64,000 bases of DNA from Acephala macrosclerotiorum (taxonomy: Eukaryota > Ascomycota > Leotiomycetes > Helotiales > Mollisiaceae): positions 124,001-188,000 of the forward strand of contig MU119237.1 of NCBI GenBank assembly GCA_014904845.1, given 5' to 3'. The translations under genes and the position numbers were made by a program. Positions 45,625 to 56,306 of the stretch are shown one piece after another; within the stretch, counting starts at the first letter, position 1; the number at the start of each line of letters is the position of its first letter. The notes beneath the pieces were generated by a model. The model made no database searches, had not been told where the DNA came from, and saw nothing but the letters and a program-made list of their open reading frames with translations.

Positions 45625-46475
45625 CTACTTCTTCCCCTGCCAGTTATAAACCAACCTAGCCTTCAACACGGTATCCCCCTTCTTAATCACAATCCTCCTC
45701 ACATAATATCTCTTCCCATCAATAATCGCGAAACCCCATATCTGATCGCCGGTCCATCCTTTTTCGGAATTCTCGACCCAGGACTCGATATGTTTCTCTC
45801 CTTGAGGGCCAGAAGATTCGTTGTCTTCTAGCCACTGCATCACAAATATCAGCAAATGTTCAAGTGCTTTGGGACAACGGCAGCGGAGAGGAGGGAGATA
45901 GCGGATTAAGAGTATGGAAAGGGGAGACGTACACCATCCTTCAAATACTCATCCTGAACACCACTCAACTCAATCCACCGACTCCTTCCCTTCAACTTCC
46001 CAAAAATATGATCCTCATGTTCCCTCACAGCCCAATCCAAGATTCTCAACTCAGTTGTTCCCTTGATTCCACCGGTGGCGGTTTGTTCGATGTCAATGTG
46101 GACGACGCCGTCGTCGCCGAGGTATTGTTTTGTGTGGAGGGTGACGGTGGCGAGGGAGATGGCTTTGCGGGTCCACCAGCCGATACCTTGGAGGGCGAGG
46201 ATGGCGTCGGTGTCGTCGGATAGGGTCTTGTTCTTTGGGGGTTGTTAGTTGGGGTCGCAGATTGGGTAGAGTTTTGGAAGGATTGTGGTGAGCGCTGAAG
46301 GGGGAATTGGGAGAGTGGTGATAGATTGAGGGGTGAGACGTGGTTTGCAAGGGTAGTGACGTGTAACTCGGTCGTGATGCAAATTGAAGGAATTGAAGGA
46401 ATTGAAGGAGATAAAGCTTGCCATAACCCATTCACCAGTCAAATCCTTCAGGGTAATCTCTGCTGGAGCTGCCAT
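45625..46475 (-). CDS. Small conserved fungal protein, lipocalin/calycin-like
   Basis: Three exons, 46422-46475, 45933-46232 and 45625-45834, give 187 residues. The sequence runs LKDLTGEWVM, NKTLSDDTDAILALQGIGWW, TRKAISLATVTLHTKQY, then repeated beta-strand-like blocks ending RRIVIKKGDTVLKARLVYNW. The opening DLTGEW-M-NKTLSDD with alternating strands resembles a calycin barrel that binds a small hydrophobic ligand; this is a judgement of pattern. Exon 2 to exon 3 uses GTACGT and GCAG. Exon 1 to exon 2 fits best with a GC-AG intron (GCAAGC after ATG at 46422, acceptor AAAG at 46233-46236). The alternative GTTATG donor would remove two residues. No signal peptide is visible, so it is probably cytosolic. 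Confidence 0.75.
46384..46410 (+). repeat. Three tandem copies of a 9-bp unit (ttgaaggaa) within an intron
   Basis: The 9-bp unit repeats three times without interruption within the first intron of the lipocalin-like gene. Length variation here would not alter the protein if the intron model is right. Confidence 0.6.
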
Positions 46476-47242
46476 GTTGTTGTTATCGTGATACTAAAGT
46501 GTTGTGTTGTTGTAAAGTTCGCAGTGAGGTCAGCAGGGTCCAAGCAGGTACGACACCAAATATTGTTTCAGGGCGTAATCATATGTCAATGCTCAAGCCG
46601 AGCTTAACTCAGGTACGAGAAACAGCAGGAAGCCTTTCTTAAATATCCCTTGAGCCTCTCAATGCAACATTCCCCACACTGGATGAAAAAGAAGCCGAGG
46701 TGATCTTCAGGGCATGATAGCCTTTGCTCGCATGTGTCGTTGGAGACGAGTGGGTTTGAGGTTCAGGGCCCTGTCTGGGGTGAGCTAGCTGGAAGGGGAA
46801 ATTTTGGCGAGGCCGGCAGCGGGGTGGTAGCTTGTTTTGGGTTTAGCTTTGCGAGGGGAGGGCGAGGCTGAGGGTGTGTAAAGGCGAGTGTGTGAGTGGT
46901 GGATGAGAGGAAGAGTGGGCTGAAACCGAGGTGCATTTGTGGGGCTGAATTTGGGTGAAGAATGGAGAAAGGCGGTGAAGGAGTGGGCAGAATGATGAAA
47001 ATGTTTTGAACTCTTCGGGATGTCACAGGGACTCGTTTATTTCAACGGGTCAGGTCCGATTGACGGAAGGGCGTTGCGAGGCTATGACTGTGCGAAGCTG
47101 TGAGTAATACTTCGAAGTATTGGCATCGCGAACAGCAGAGGTGAAGCTCCGTCTGAAGCTGAATTGGTGCCAGTCGTTGGACATACATTAGATCAGACTC
47201 CGAGAAGCTAGCGATTGGCTTCTCAATTGATCTACCGCCATC
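46476..47242. other. Divergent promoter region of the lipocalin-like gene and ILV3, no gene seen
   Basis: Start codons at 46475 (minus) and 47243 (plus) face outward. Open stretches in 46763-47026 (minus) show no family character. Confidence 0.4.
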
Positions 47243-49092
47243 ATGCTTCCTCAATTGAGAGCGGGTGCAAACATGACCTCCAGAACAGCTTCAAAATACA
47301 TGTAAGCTCCTCTTCTTCCATCTGCCAGCTCTGCTAACCCTCTAACAGTCGTGGGATGTCCTCGTCTGCTGCACGAGCTGCCCAAAATGACGAACCAAGA
47401 CTCAACAAGGTCTCCGCGGCCATCACACAACCCAAATCCCAAGGAGCCTCCCAAGCTATGCTCTACGCCACTGGCATGACTGAAGAAGGATTGAACAAGG
47501 CACAGGTCGGTATCTCCTCGGTATGGTACTCCGGAAATCCGTGCAACATGCACTTGATGGACCTCAACAATCGAGTGAAGAAAGGCGTCGAGGAGGCAAA
47601 CTTGATTGGATATCAATTCAACACCATTGGAGTCTCGGACGGTATTTCCATGGGCACAAAGGGCATGAGATATAGCTTGCAATCTCGAGATCTGATCGCA
47701 GATTCCATCGAGACAGTGATGGGTGGTCAATGGTACGATGCCAACATTTCTATCCCAGGCTGCGACAAGAACATGCCTGGTGTAATGATGGCCATCGGAC
47801 GAGTTAACCGCCCCTCGATAATGGTCTACGGAGGCAGTATCAAGCCCGGTTGTGCAGCAACTCAGAACAACGCGGACATTGACATCATCTCCGCCTTTCA
47901 AGCTTACGGCCAGTTCATCACCGGCGAGATCAACGAGGAGCAACGCTTCGATGTCATCCGTCACGCCTGTCCCGGCGGTGGGGCTTGCGGAGGAATGTAT
48001 ACAGCCAACACAATGGCCACCGCTATCGAAGTCATGGGCATGACTCTCCCCGGCTCCTCCTCCAACCCCGCAGAATCACAAGCTAAATACGACGAATGCC
48101 ACGCAGCCGGAGCCGCGATTCGAAACTTGCTAGTCAACGATATCCGACCCCGAGACATCATGACCAGACAAGCCTTCGAAAACGCCATGATTCTCGTGAA
48201 CATCACCGGAGGTTCCACCAACGCTGTTCTACACTTGATCGCCATCGCCGACGCTGTTGGCGTAAAATTGACAATCGATGATTTCCAATCAGTTTCAGAC
48301 CGTATCCCTTTCCTAGCTGATTTGAAGCCTTCCGGAAAATATGTAATGCACGACCTTTTCAAAATCGGCGGAACCCCCGCTCTCCTCAAATTCCTTTTGA
48401 AAGAAGGAGTTATCGACGGTTCCGGCATCACCGTAACCGGCAAGACTCTCGCCGAGAACTTGGAGCCATTCCCCGACTTTCCCGCAGACCAGAAGATCAT
48501 TCGTCCCCTTTCAAACCCCATCAAGAAGACTGGTCATATTCAAATCTTGAGAGGTTCTCTCGCACCAGGTGGATCTGTAGGTAAGATTACCGGTAAGGAG
48601 GGGTTAAGATTCGAAGGCACAGCCAAATGCTACGACGACGAAGATGACATGTTCGCCGCCGTCGAGCGCGGCGAGATCAAAAAGGGCGAAAAGACCGTCG
48701 TAGTGATCCGCTACGAAGGACCGAAAGGTGGACCTGGTATGCCTGAGATGTTGAAACCCAGCTCAGCGATCATGGGAGCAGGTCTAGGACAGGATGTTGC
48801 GTTGATTACGGATGGACGGTTTAGTGGTGGATCTCACGGTTTCTTGATTGGACATATTGTGCCGGAGGCTCAAGAGGGGGGCCCGATTGGGTTGGTGAGG
48901 GATGGGGATAAAATTGTTATTGATGCTGAGAAGAGGGTTATGGATTTGCTTGTGGATGAGGAGGAACTTGTCAAGCGCAGGAAAGAATTCGTGCCGAAAC
49001 CACCTAAGTATAAGAAGGGCACTCTCGCCAAGTATGCTAGGGATGTCCAGGATGCTAGCCACGGCTGCATCACGGATGGTGGCATTGAGTAA
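47243..49092 (+). CDS. ILV3: Dihydroxyacid dehydratase, mitochondrial
   Basis: Two exons, 47243-47301 and 47349-49092, with an intron of 47 nt, give 600 residues. The first 30 residues ([20 protein letters not shown]) are basic and Ser/Thr-rich, fitting a mitochondrial presequence. The mature enzyme converts 2,3-dihydroxy-3-methylbutanoate and its isoleucine counterpart to the 2-keto acids in valine, leucine and isoleucine synthesis. Iron-sulfur ligands are visible in [15 protein letters not shown] and CPGGGACGG, and the conserved [13 protein letters not shown] lies near the C terminus. Length and motifs match the IlvD/Edd family closely and it looks fully functional. Codon use is more C-ending than in neighbouring genes, as expected for a highly expressed housekeeping gene. 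Confidence 0.97.
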
Positions 49093-49907
49093 GCGGTTGG
49101 TAGGATGATGGGTTGGAGAATGAGGGGCAGATTAGCAAGGGAGTATTTGGGAGGAGGAAGGCAAAATTGAGGAAATGTATATATTCTGTATGCTGAATGA
49201 AAAGTGCCACTTTCTCCTGTTCTCCGTCCTTACTTTCCCTCCACTCTCGACACTCTGTCCTTCGCCACATTCGTCTCGTACAAAGCGCCCTGTCCAATTT
49301 GGACCTTTTCTTGACATCAAAGTCCGTCTCCATCGTCTTGGTCTGTTGCATATCGTACAACTTCATAAAGGTACGGAGATTGAGGTTTACTGTTAGGGGG
49401 TTCACCCTGCCGCTCGCGTGATTCCGCCCCGCCATTGCGGCAACGGAGCGAAAGTCTTGGTGGAGTCGGGACAATGTGCGAAAGTTGAGCGCATTTTCAT
49501 TTCCAGACTTTAACAGACATTGATAGCAAGAGTTGTAGCTTTACAAAATGTGTTGTTGATTTTGGCTCGAGTTTTGGAGAGACCGGGGAGATTAGATGTC
49601 GCACTCGAGAAATATTATCATTATCCAGTTTTCAAGAGAGAGAGGAATAAGAAAGTAGACGCTCACGGTAGACAAGAAGAGAGCAAAAGGAAGGTTGGAT
49701 GAAACATCTTTCCATTGGTTGATCTTGATAATCAGAAGTAGAAAATCTATTCGGTAATCTGGGTGTCTAATTTGACTATGTCTATAATCCCATCTATGGG
49801 AACTCCCTTCAATGACAATAATAGTCGTACAAGCATCCCCACCCAGAACGAACCTCATCTACTTCCTACTTCCTACTTCCTACCAAGATGTTTCCCTAAG
49901 AGCCTCT
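49093..49907. other. Spacer between convergent ILV3 and RNase T2 genes, no gene seen
   Basis: No coding sequence or RNA gene is supported. Open stretches on both strands at 49.1-49.5 kb overlap without family character. Confidence 0.4.
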
Positions 49908-50821
49908 CTACTTAGGCAAATACTTAATCCCCCTCCTAGGACAATTCCCCCTCATCCCCTTGCCCACCGGCGTACTCGGCACAAAGCTTCCAGTCTGAAG
50001 ACTGCCTCGTACATGGAAGCTATACCAAGCTTGATTTAATTTCCCCCTATTACACCCCAACACTACCGCACTCCCCGTAACACTGGTCAGCGCATCCTCA
50101 ATCTCAGAATACGTGTATGTTTTCGAGTGAGAGGGTTCGATCCCTGCTGATGCAAGAGCAGCATAAGTATCCAGCCCCTTAAAAATCCCCACCGCTCGTT
50201 CAAAGAAATCAACAACTTCTTGCCCAGCACTGTACCCATAGCCGTAGCAAGATGGAGCTAAAGTGTTGATGCATGTTCCGTGTTTATTCCATTCGTGTTG
50301 CCAAAAATGCTCGAGTGTGCCGGCGTTTGGGAGCCAGTATTTCTCCATATCCTCTAGCAACTCAGTGTTTCCTGAGCTTTCGATAATACTGGTGATATTA
50401 TGATATTGTGGAGCGGAGGTGCAGAATTGGTCGTAGCTGCCATCGCACAGATCTGGCCTGCCTTATTGTCAGATTCGCCTTTCCTACTTCAAAACGGCAG
50501 ATGGGACAAGGTAGAGGAGGATTGGCAGAGGAGGGGCAAGAGGGAAAGGGAGACGAACCAAAGACCATGCAGCGTCCAACTATCCTGTGGCCCAATACTT
50601 GGACTCGTATCCCAGAATTGCGTTTGTAGAAGCTGGCCACCGGGATAGACGAAGCAGCAGCTTGGTTCGGCGTCTGCTTGGCATGATATTGGGGAGTCGA
50701 TTGGGCAGGAGGGTGCGTTTCCTAGTGTTTGCTGGGTTGCTTGGGGTTGAGGATTGGAGAAGAGGGGGAGTTGGGAGAGGAAGGTTGTGAGGGTTCTGAT
50801 GGAGGGGAGTTCGAATGCTAT
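49908..50821 (-). CDS. Ribonuclease T2, secreted, start codon apparently ATA
   Basis: Two exons, 50559-50821 and 49908-50457, with an intron of 101 nt, give 270 residues. Both active-site segments are present: HGLWPD (split by the intron) and FWQHEWNKHGTC, each with its catalytic His, plus many Cys residues. This marks a family that cuts single-stranded RNA outside the cell or in the vacuole. The N terminus AFELPSIRTLTTFLSQLPLF looks like a signal sequence and is preceded by ATA at 50819-50821 where ATG would be expected. A stop lies just upstream (TAA, four codons before the ATA), and no ATG exists in this frame before the domain. Either the start was lost by one G-to-A change, a non-AUG start is used, or a short 5' exon was missed. 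Confidence 0.85.
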
Positions 50822-51994
50822 TGTTGCTGTTGTTTAAGGTTACGTATTCGAGGTGATACGGGGTGGAATGCTGGCTAGAAGCTTGGATTTGGAGCTTTCC
50901 TCGTGGTCTGCGAACAAATAGGTAGACGAAGAGAAGAGTAGGAAGATATATAGAAAGGAGAGAAGGGGGAGAGGCAGTGATGTTGAGGTCAGATGTAGCT
51001 CATCTTCAAGCCTACTGCCCCATTCTTGGGCTGGCGCAGAGCTGCAGGTGACTACGGTGCCTGAAACCCCTCGGACCTGCCTGCGACCCCTGATCCCTGT
51101 AGAGGGCTGACTCGCATGCCTAAGCGATCGAGACGACAACCTCTCCCTTTTACACGTGGGAATGCCTTCACCTTTCTTCAGTTTCACGACAGGATAAGGG
51201 TGTCAGCAAGGTCAGCTTATGCCGTTTAGATAATGTCAAGCTGGCGCGGCGGCCGCTCTGGGGAACAACGTGCGAGGGTCAGCTTGAGAAAGCATAGAAG
51301 TCAACGTCCAGGCTATGAAGAGGCACTTGTTTCATTGCTTTTTTGTCCTCTCTATCGTTGTAATGGGGTCTGGTATCATTGTGATTGCTTTGCATACGTC
51401 TTTATCTGTTTCAGATAATGAGTAGAATTCATATTCTTCGAGAATCCAGCTCAAACAGAGACGAAATACGGAGGTACGTCACCTGAATGTTTTCATATCG
51501 CCCCCCACAAACGGTGGTTTCACAGCATCATCGAGGCGGTAGCTCAGCCATCTCTCGAGGCCTAAATTTGATTTAGAGGTTCACACGAGGCACGATATTG
51601 CACAATTTGGTTTCGAGTCCTGTTATTCATCTCTTCTGCTCATCCATGCAAGCATCCATCATAAAAAGTTCGGCATTGCAACAAACCCCAACTCCTTTCA
51701 CCAATGCAAAGTAAAAATTACAAAGCCCAGAACCCCCAAAAGATCCTGGAGCACCATTAAAACCTCATGGTTTACTGGATGACCAAGAGGACAAAAGGTT
51801 TGCTCCCACTTGTCCGTTGACGATGACACTATCTACAGTACCCCTCATCCACGACCAGCACGAGCGTCTCCCTGACCAACACAAAGGCCAATCTACAATC
51901 ACCAATGGTTATCCGAATCAAAGGACAGCCAATATTCCTCCAATCCTGTTCCATGTCCGACCGAAGCCGTACGGGTATGAAGTTGCCAACCTTT
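50822..51994. other. Upstream of RNase T2 and 3' flank of the F-box-like gene, no gene seen
   Basis: A TATATA stretch near 50948-50954 (minus strand, about 130 bases above the RNase T2 frame) may be its TATA box. No gene is supported in the rest. Confidence 0.35.
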
Positions 51995-53902
51995 CTATGA
52001 GTTATTGTTGTTGTCGGTAGTGGTGTTGTTGTTGTTGTTTGCTGATTGCCAGAAATTGAGTCCCGACGTGAATGCTGTCCCTGCTACTTGTGGCGGCGGC
52101 GGTGGTGCTTGTTGTGCTAGTTGTGTTTGAGAAACTTGTACCGTTGCCGTATTAGCCAGCCCTGGTGCGAAGCCTGGAATCAAGGTGGGAAGTGGTGGTG
52201 GTGGTGGTGGTGCGAATTGTGGTTGCGGTGCGACAGGTGGTAAGAACTGCATCGGCGCTGGGTTATATTGCCATTGTGGTGCGTTAAATGCTGTTGGCCA
52301 TGGGTTGAGTGCCGCTGGTGGGTTGAATACTATTATTGGGTTCCATAGTGCGTGAATTTGCTGTTGCACGTTGAGTGGTTGCGCGTTGAGTGGTTGCGCA
52401 TTGAGTGGTTGTGGTGCATTGAACTGTAGTGGTGTGGTGAATTGTGGGAGATATGCAGGTTGGTTTGCGAGCAGATCTTCAATATCGCCCAGTCCATCGA
52501 GAGCACCCACATCGAGATCCACCTCAACAGTTCTTCTCCACTGAGTATTTGCCTCCTCTTCCGATGTATTACAACCATTCTTCGGTCCCGAAAAGACGTA
52601 GAATGGTGCAATCAATTCTTGGACCTTTTTGGTGAGTCTTCGGGGCTCGACATGATCCCCTTTGTTGCCCCCCAACTTGGCATAGACGTCCGTGCCAAAG
52701 TATAACTTGAGAACCAATTTCTGAAGCTTCCTTGGTGCACGCCCTGGCGCGAAGATCTGAGCTAGCTCCTTTACACTCTCTGCGAATTTTTCCATATGGT
52801 CGGTGTTTGACCAACTAAGCTTGATGTGCAAGTCGAGAATCTTGACACAGTCGAAGCTGAATGGATATGCCCCCATATTTGGCGAGATCTTGACTTGGTT
52901 CCAGCGAAGAACAGCATTAGATGGTTGATATTCCTTCTTCTTGGCGATGCCACGCACAGAACCGTACAGCACGCCCGTGATTTCGCCATGGCCTGTGACC
53001 TCGTTTCTTTCTTCCTCATCCCTGGTGAAGAAATCGAATTTTGCTGGGAAGCGACCTTGGCCGAAATATTTCTCAGTGAGGTTGTTGCAGATTCGTTTGT
53101 TAGCGCGAAGTAGTTGTGGTGCGAGGGGTTGGTGATCGTCTCGAAATGGTCGATATGTTTTGTCGCAGTTGCATTCTAGGCGTCGAGTCTGCTCCCTGTT
53201 TCTCTTTCGGGTGACCAGTGTCTTGTTGCCGGGCTTGCCAATCTCCACCACGACATTGACATTAGAAAATTCACATGGGCAAGAAAATTCGTGTTCGTTT
53301 TCAGATTCAAGTTCACCTACTAGTATATTATCACTGTACTGGCGAAAGCCGTTCCAATGCTCCTTGACTTTCTCTTTCTTTGTCTTGGGCTTCTTATAGC
53401 CGGTTGGCGCGAGATAGGAGATGATCATTTCTTGGACACTCGGCGGAAGGGCTTCAAACCTTGAGAGTAACTGGATTTCGCCCTTTTCTTTTGGGAGTGA
53501 TTTTTCGAAATTTTCGTCGTAGGTCGTGTTATTACTGCTGTCCCAAGCAGGGTCGTTGTCGTTCATTTCGTCGTCGGAGTCGACTCCGAATTCGCTGGGG
53601 CAGCGGTTGTCGTCGTCTGATATTTCAATGTCTTGGTCATCGATGTTCATTTCTCCGTCCTCAGACGTAGTGTTGTCGACCTGTGAGCTGTTAGCCAAGT
53701 AGTTCTTGTTTGTGAGAACGGACGGAAAACTCACTGTTGAGTTGGTGGTGTCGGTGATTTCTATGTCTTCATCCATTTCTTGAATGCCGATAGTCGTATT
53801 GCCGTTCTTGATGTCGGTGGTTGCGTCGATGCTGAGTTCGTCGATATCTATTCTCTCGTGTTGAGCGTTGGTGGCTGAAATTGGAGCTTGATCGGACTCC
53901 AT
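51995..53902 (-). CDS. Large proline-rich, F-box-like fungal protein
   Basis: The minus-strand frame is open for 635 residues from an ATG at 53902. It has an acidic N-terminal region, an F-box-like helix pair near residues 147-165 (LSRFEALPPSVQEMIISYL), a Cys-containing beta-type region (FSCPCEFSNVNVVVEIG), a central domain found in fungal F-box proteins, and a low-complexity tail with three PLNAQ repeats, Pro runs and Asn/Thr runs. The central PFSFDCVKILDLHIKLSW is typical of these families. The segment 53681-53734 has perfect intron signals (GTGAGT, GGCTAAC, CACAG) and is 54 nt long, so it may be spliced out without changing frame, giving 617 residues. No enzyme motif is present. The target is unknown. 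Confidence 0.7.
   Translation of the reverse strand: MESDQAPISATNAQHERIDIDELSIDATTDIKNGNTTIGIQEMDEDIEITDTTNSTVSFPSVLTNKNYLANSSQVDNTTSEDGEMNIDDQDIEISDDDNRCPSEFGVDSDDEMNDNDPAWDSSNNTTYDENFEKSLPKEKGEIQLLSRFEALPPSVQEMIISYLAPTGYKKPKTKKEKVKEHWNGFRQYSDNILVGELESENEHEFSCPCEFSNVNVVVEIGKPGNKTLVTRKRNREQTRRLECNCDKTYRPFRDDHQPLAPQLLRANKRICNNLTEKYFGQGRFPAKFDFFTRDEEERNEVTGHGEITGVLYGSVRGIAKKKEYQPSNAVLRWNQVKISPNMGAYPFSFDCVKILDLHIKLSWSNTDHMEKFAESVKELAQIFAPGRAPRKLQKLVLKLYFGTDVYAKLGGNKGDHVEPRRLTKKVQELIAPFYVFSGPKNGCNTSEEEANTQWRRTVEVDLDVGALDGLGDIEDLLANQPAYLPQFTTPLQFNAPQPLNAQPLNAQPLNVQQQIHALWNPIIVFNPPAALNPWPTAFNAPQWQYNPAPMQFLPPVAPQPQFAPPPPPPLPTLIPGFAPGLANTATVQVSQTQLAQQAPPPPPQVAGTAFTSGLNFWQSANNNNNTTTDNNNNS
53681..53734 (-). 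other. Possible 54-nt in-frame intron inside the F-box-like gene
   Basis: The minus-strand sequence begins GTGAGT, has a branch-point-like GGCTAAC and ends CTCACAG. It contains no stop and is a multiple of three, so retention and splicing would both yield proteins. Confidence 0.6.
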
Positions 53903-54893
53903 ATTTTGAATCTCGTGCGTTTGGTAGAGCGTAGTCTGAGAATTGTTAGCAAATCAATCTTTGAAGTAGGACGCGAATGAGATTACGGCCATGAAGGTGT
54001 GATTCGTTTGTTGTTGTGGTTCGGCGATGATTCTCAATTCGTGAACGGCCATTTTGTCGATAGTTGTTGTAAGAGATTGATTTTCGTGAGAATTGGGGTT
54101 TGAGTTGATGCTGTCGACTTCAATGGTTGTCTGGGGCGGTCGTAGTAGTCCGTGTCGTGAATTTGCTTGAATGAACTGGCGATTTCGGCGTGGTCAGGCG
54201 AAAGTTTGATAAATCTTGCTTTCGTCTTGTAAGTGGTGCGTGACGGAGAGAAAGAGAATTCTAGAGAGTAGAATTTCGTTGGAAAGGGAGAATCTATATG
54301 GGGTGACTCAGATCTAGGACATCTCGGGAGCGCCCATAAGCCCACGATATCGGCCCAAGTGCAAGTAAGGATGGTACTGCACGTGATATGGATTTTTGAA
54401 CTTTCAAACATTTTTGCTTTCGTATGCGACTTACTTTTGATTTACCTATGACTACGGAGCTGCTAATTTATTCCTTTTTTATTTATTCATCGAATGACAA
54501 TGCTCTCTCACGCCGCCTCAGCTTCATGAGAAATTCTCACTGAATGTTCCACGTGACATTGAGCTGCACTTGGAGCTTATTTATTCCTTAGTCTTGAGTC
54601 ACCTACCAGTCAGTACGGCACATATCGCATTGTATATCTGTTCAATTCGCCATAGACTAGCCACACTCGAGTAGGCTGTCAAACTGCACGAAAAGAAAAG
54701 CCTGTTCTCAGCTTGGTCTTGCATTCTCGATTGTCCCATCAAAACTTCGAGATCACGACGCTATATTTTCTCATTATCTGCTTCGCATACCCATAGAATA
54801 TCTTTATGTCGTCACTTTTATGGGAATACTGAATGTCAGAAGAATAGCTCTTCCCAAGATTCAGTACTACGGCAAAGATGTCTCGATCAGGCA
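53903..54893. other. Divergent promoter region, no gene seen
   Basis: It lies between the F-box-like gene (minus) and the 2EXR gene (plus). An open stretch on the minus strand at 54034-54411 is not supported by any family character. Confidence 0.35.
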
Positions 54894-55928
54894 GTGACAA
54901 ACCACGCCCTTGGACCTCCCCGCCAGAAGCAGAGCGGATGCTGCGAAAACGAAAAACAGCCACATGAGGATCCTGACACACCCTTAATCTTGCGTCCGCC
55001 AACGTTCCACCCCTTCTCCAAGCTCCCGATCGAACTCCGTAATATGATATGGGAATTTGCGAGTCACGACAATTCGAGACCTGGCATCTTTTCTCTCCGC
55101 AAGTCGACAGTTAATGGTCTTCTTAAAGGCACAATCGACATCGGAAGGTTGCGCAGTCTATATTTGCAGACTGACACAGCGATTAAAACCCCAGTGCTTC
55201 TGCATGCATGCCAAGAGTCTCGAAGCTTGCTCACAAAGAAGTATACCAAGAACTTCGACTTGAAGTACATATATTGGCATTGTGCGACATGTGGCCCGGG
55301 AATTTGTGCCTGCCCTGTTCAGTCGAAGCGGCGAGACTGCCCGATGGAAAGCGAATACTTCCACTACAACAGACGCGTGCGTGGACACAATTGCAAGGAA
55401 ATTTACTGGAATCCAAATCGAGATGTGGTTTACCTTTCTGAACCGACGATTTCATGGGCAACATGTAAAACTCGTTTCGATGGAATCACAACTCTCGCAA
55501 TCGATGAGTATATCTTTATGGACTTATTCCGATCGGGGAAAGTAAAGATGGTTATGAAGAACCTAGAGATAATGTTCGTCATCTGCAAAACATTGCGCTG
55601 CAGCACAATTCCTGCACTAGACGATGATGTTGAAGATTTGGCTCGTACGGCCCAAGAAGAGAAGACAAAGGACTTAGTTCATCTGGTTCAGAAACATTTT
55701 GTCCAAGCTGTTGAGGTAATCGTGGTGGGACACATTTGGGAAGTGGAAGATCTACTCTTTTCTCGAGAGGAAAGACGCAAGCCGCATAGAACGCATACAG
55801 TGAAGCCTTTCCTGACGAACGGTACTAGGCAGATACATTGGGAGAGGGTAGACTGGCGCCGGTGCGTGGATTATAAGCTGAGGAGAGAGATGTTCCTGCC
55901 CGATTCCTACTGGTGGCTCAATCACTGA
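54894..55928 (+). CDS. 2EXR-domain protein
   Basis: The frame runs 344 codons to TGA at 55926-55928. The 2EXR signature is FHPFSKLPIELRNMIWEFA, followed by LLHACQESRSLLTKKY, a Cys-rich insert (HCATCGPGICACPV) and WNPNRDVVYLSE, the usual order for this fungal family of unknown function. The start is uncertain: the frame's first codon at 54894 is GTG, there is no in-frame ATG upstream, and an ATG at 54878 lies in another frame that ends after 29 codons. A small 5' exon or a one-base error near 54.9 kb is likely. A decayed relative follows at 56.3-57.8 kb. Confidence 0.75.
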   Translation: MTNHALGPPRQKQSGCCENEKQPHEDPDTPLILRPPTFHPFSKLPIELRNMIWEFASHDNSRPGIFSLRKSTVNGLLKGTIDIGRLRSLYLQTDTAIKTPVLLHACQESRSLLTKKYTKNFDLKYIYWHCATCGPGICACPVQSKRRDCPMESEYFHYNRRVRGHNCKEIYWNPNRDVVYLSEPTISWATCKTRFDGITTLAIDEYIFMDLFRSGKVKMVMKNLEIMFVICKTLRCSTIPALDDDVEDLARTAQEEKTKDLVHLVQKHFVQAVEVIVVGHIWEVEDLLFSREERRKPHRTHTVKPFLTNGTRQIHWERVDWRRCVDYKLRREMFLPDSYWWLNH

Positions 55929-56306
55929 TGGCTTTATTCGTGCATGTGGTAACAGGCAGCTTGACAAACCGCCACCATCTAGCATATGTATCAGCAAAAG
56001 TATCACTATATTATTAACGTTAGGCGCAATAATATTGGTGCGAGAATGAAATTTGTGAGAATGAAATTCTGCAGCTGATTGTCTGCTAACATGTTTTATT
56101 TTCATAATCTCTGGAATCGCGAATTCATCCTGCAGGCCCTATACGCTTTAGTTTACCCCAGATCAAAAAGGGACAGTATGTCTTGAAATCACCAACTGTT
56201 AGAGCATAATCAATCAACACCCATAATGAAACACTAACTATTCTTCTTCTCCCAATCTGCGAGAAACATTCCTATCTGATCATTTGAAGTTAAAGAATCC
56301 TTCAAA
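55929..56306. other. Spacer between the two 2EXR genes, no gene seen
   Basis: No supported gene. It probably contains the promoter of the second 2EXR copy. Confidence 0.35.

Noticed and set aside
47251..47964. 237-codon minus-strand frame opposite ILV3
   Set aside because: It is a shadow of the strongly codon-biased ILV3 coding strand.
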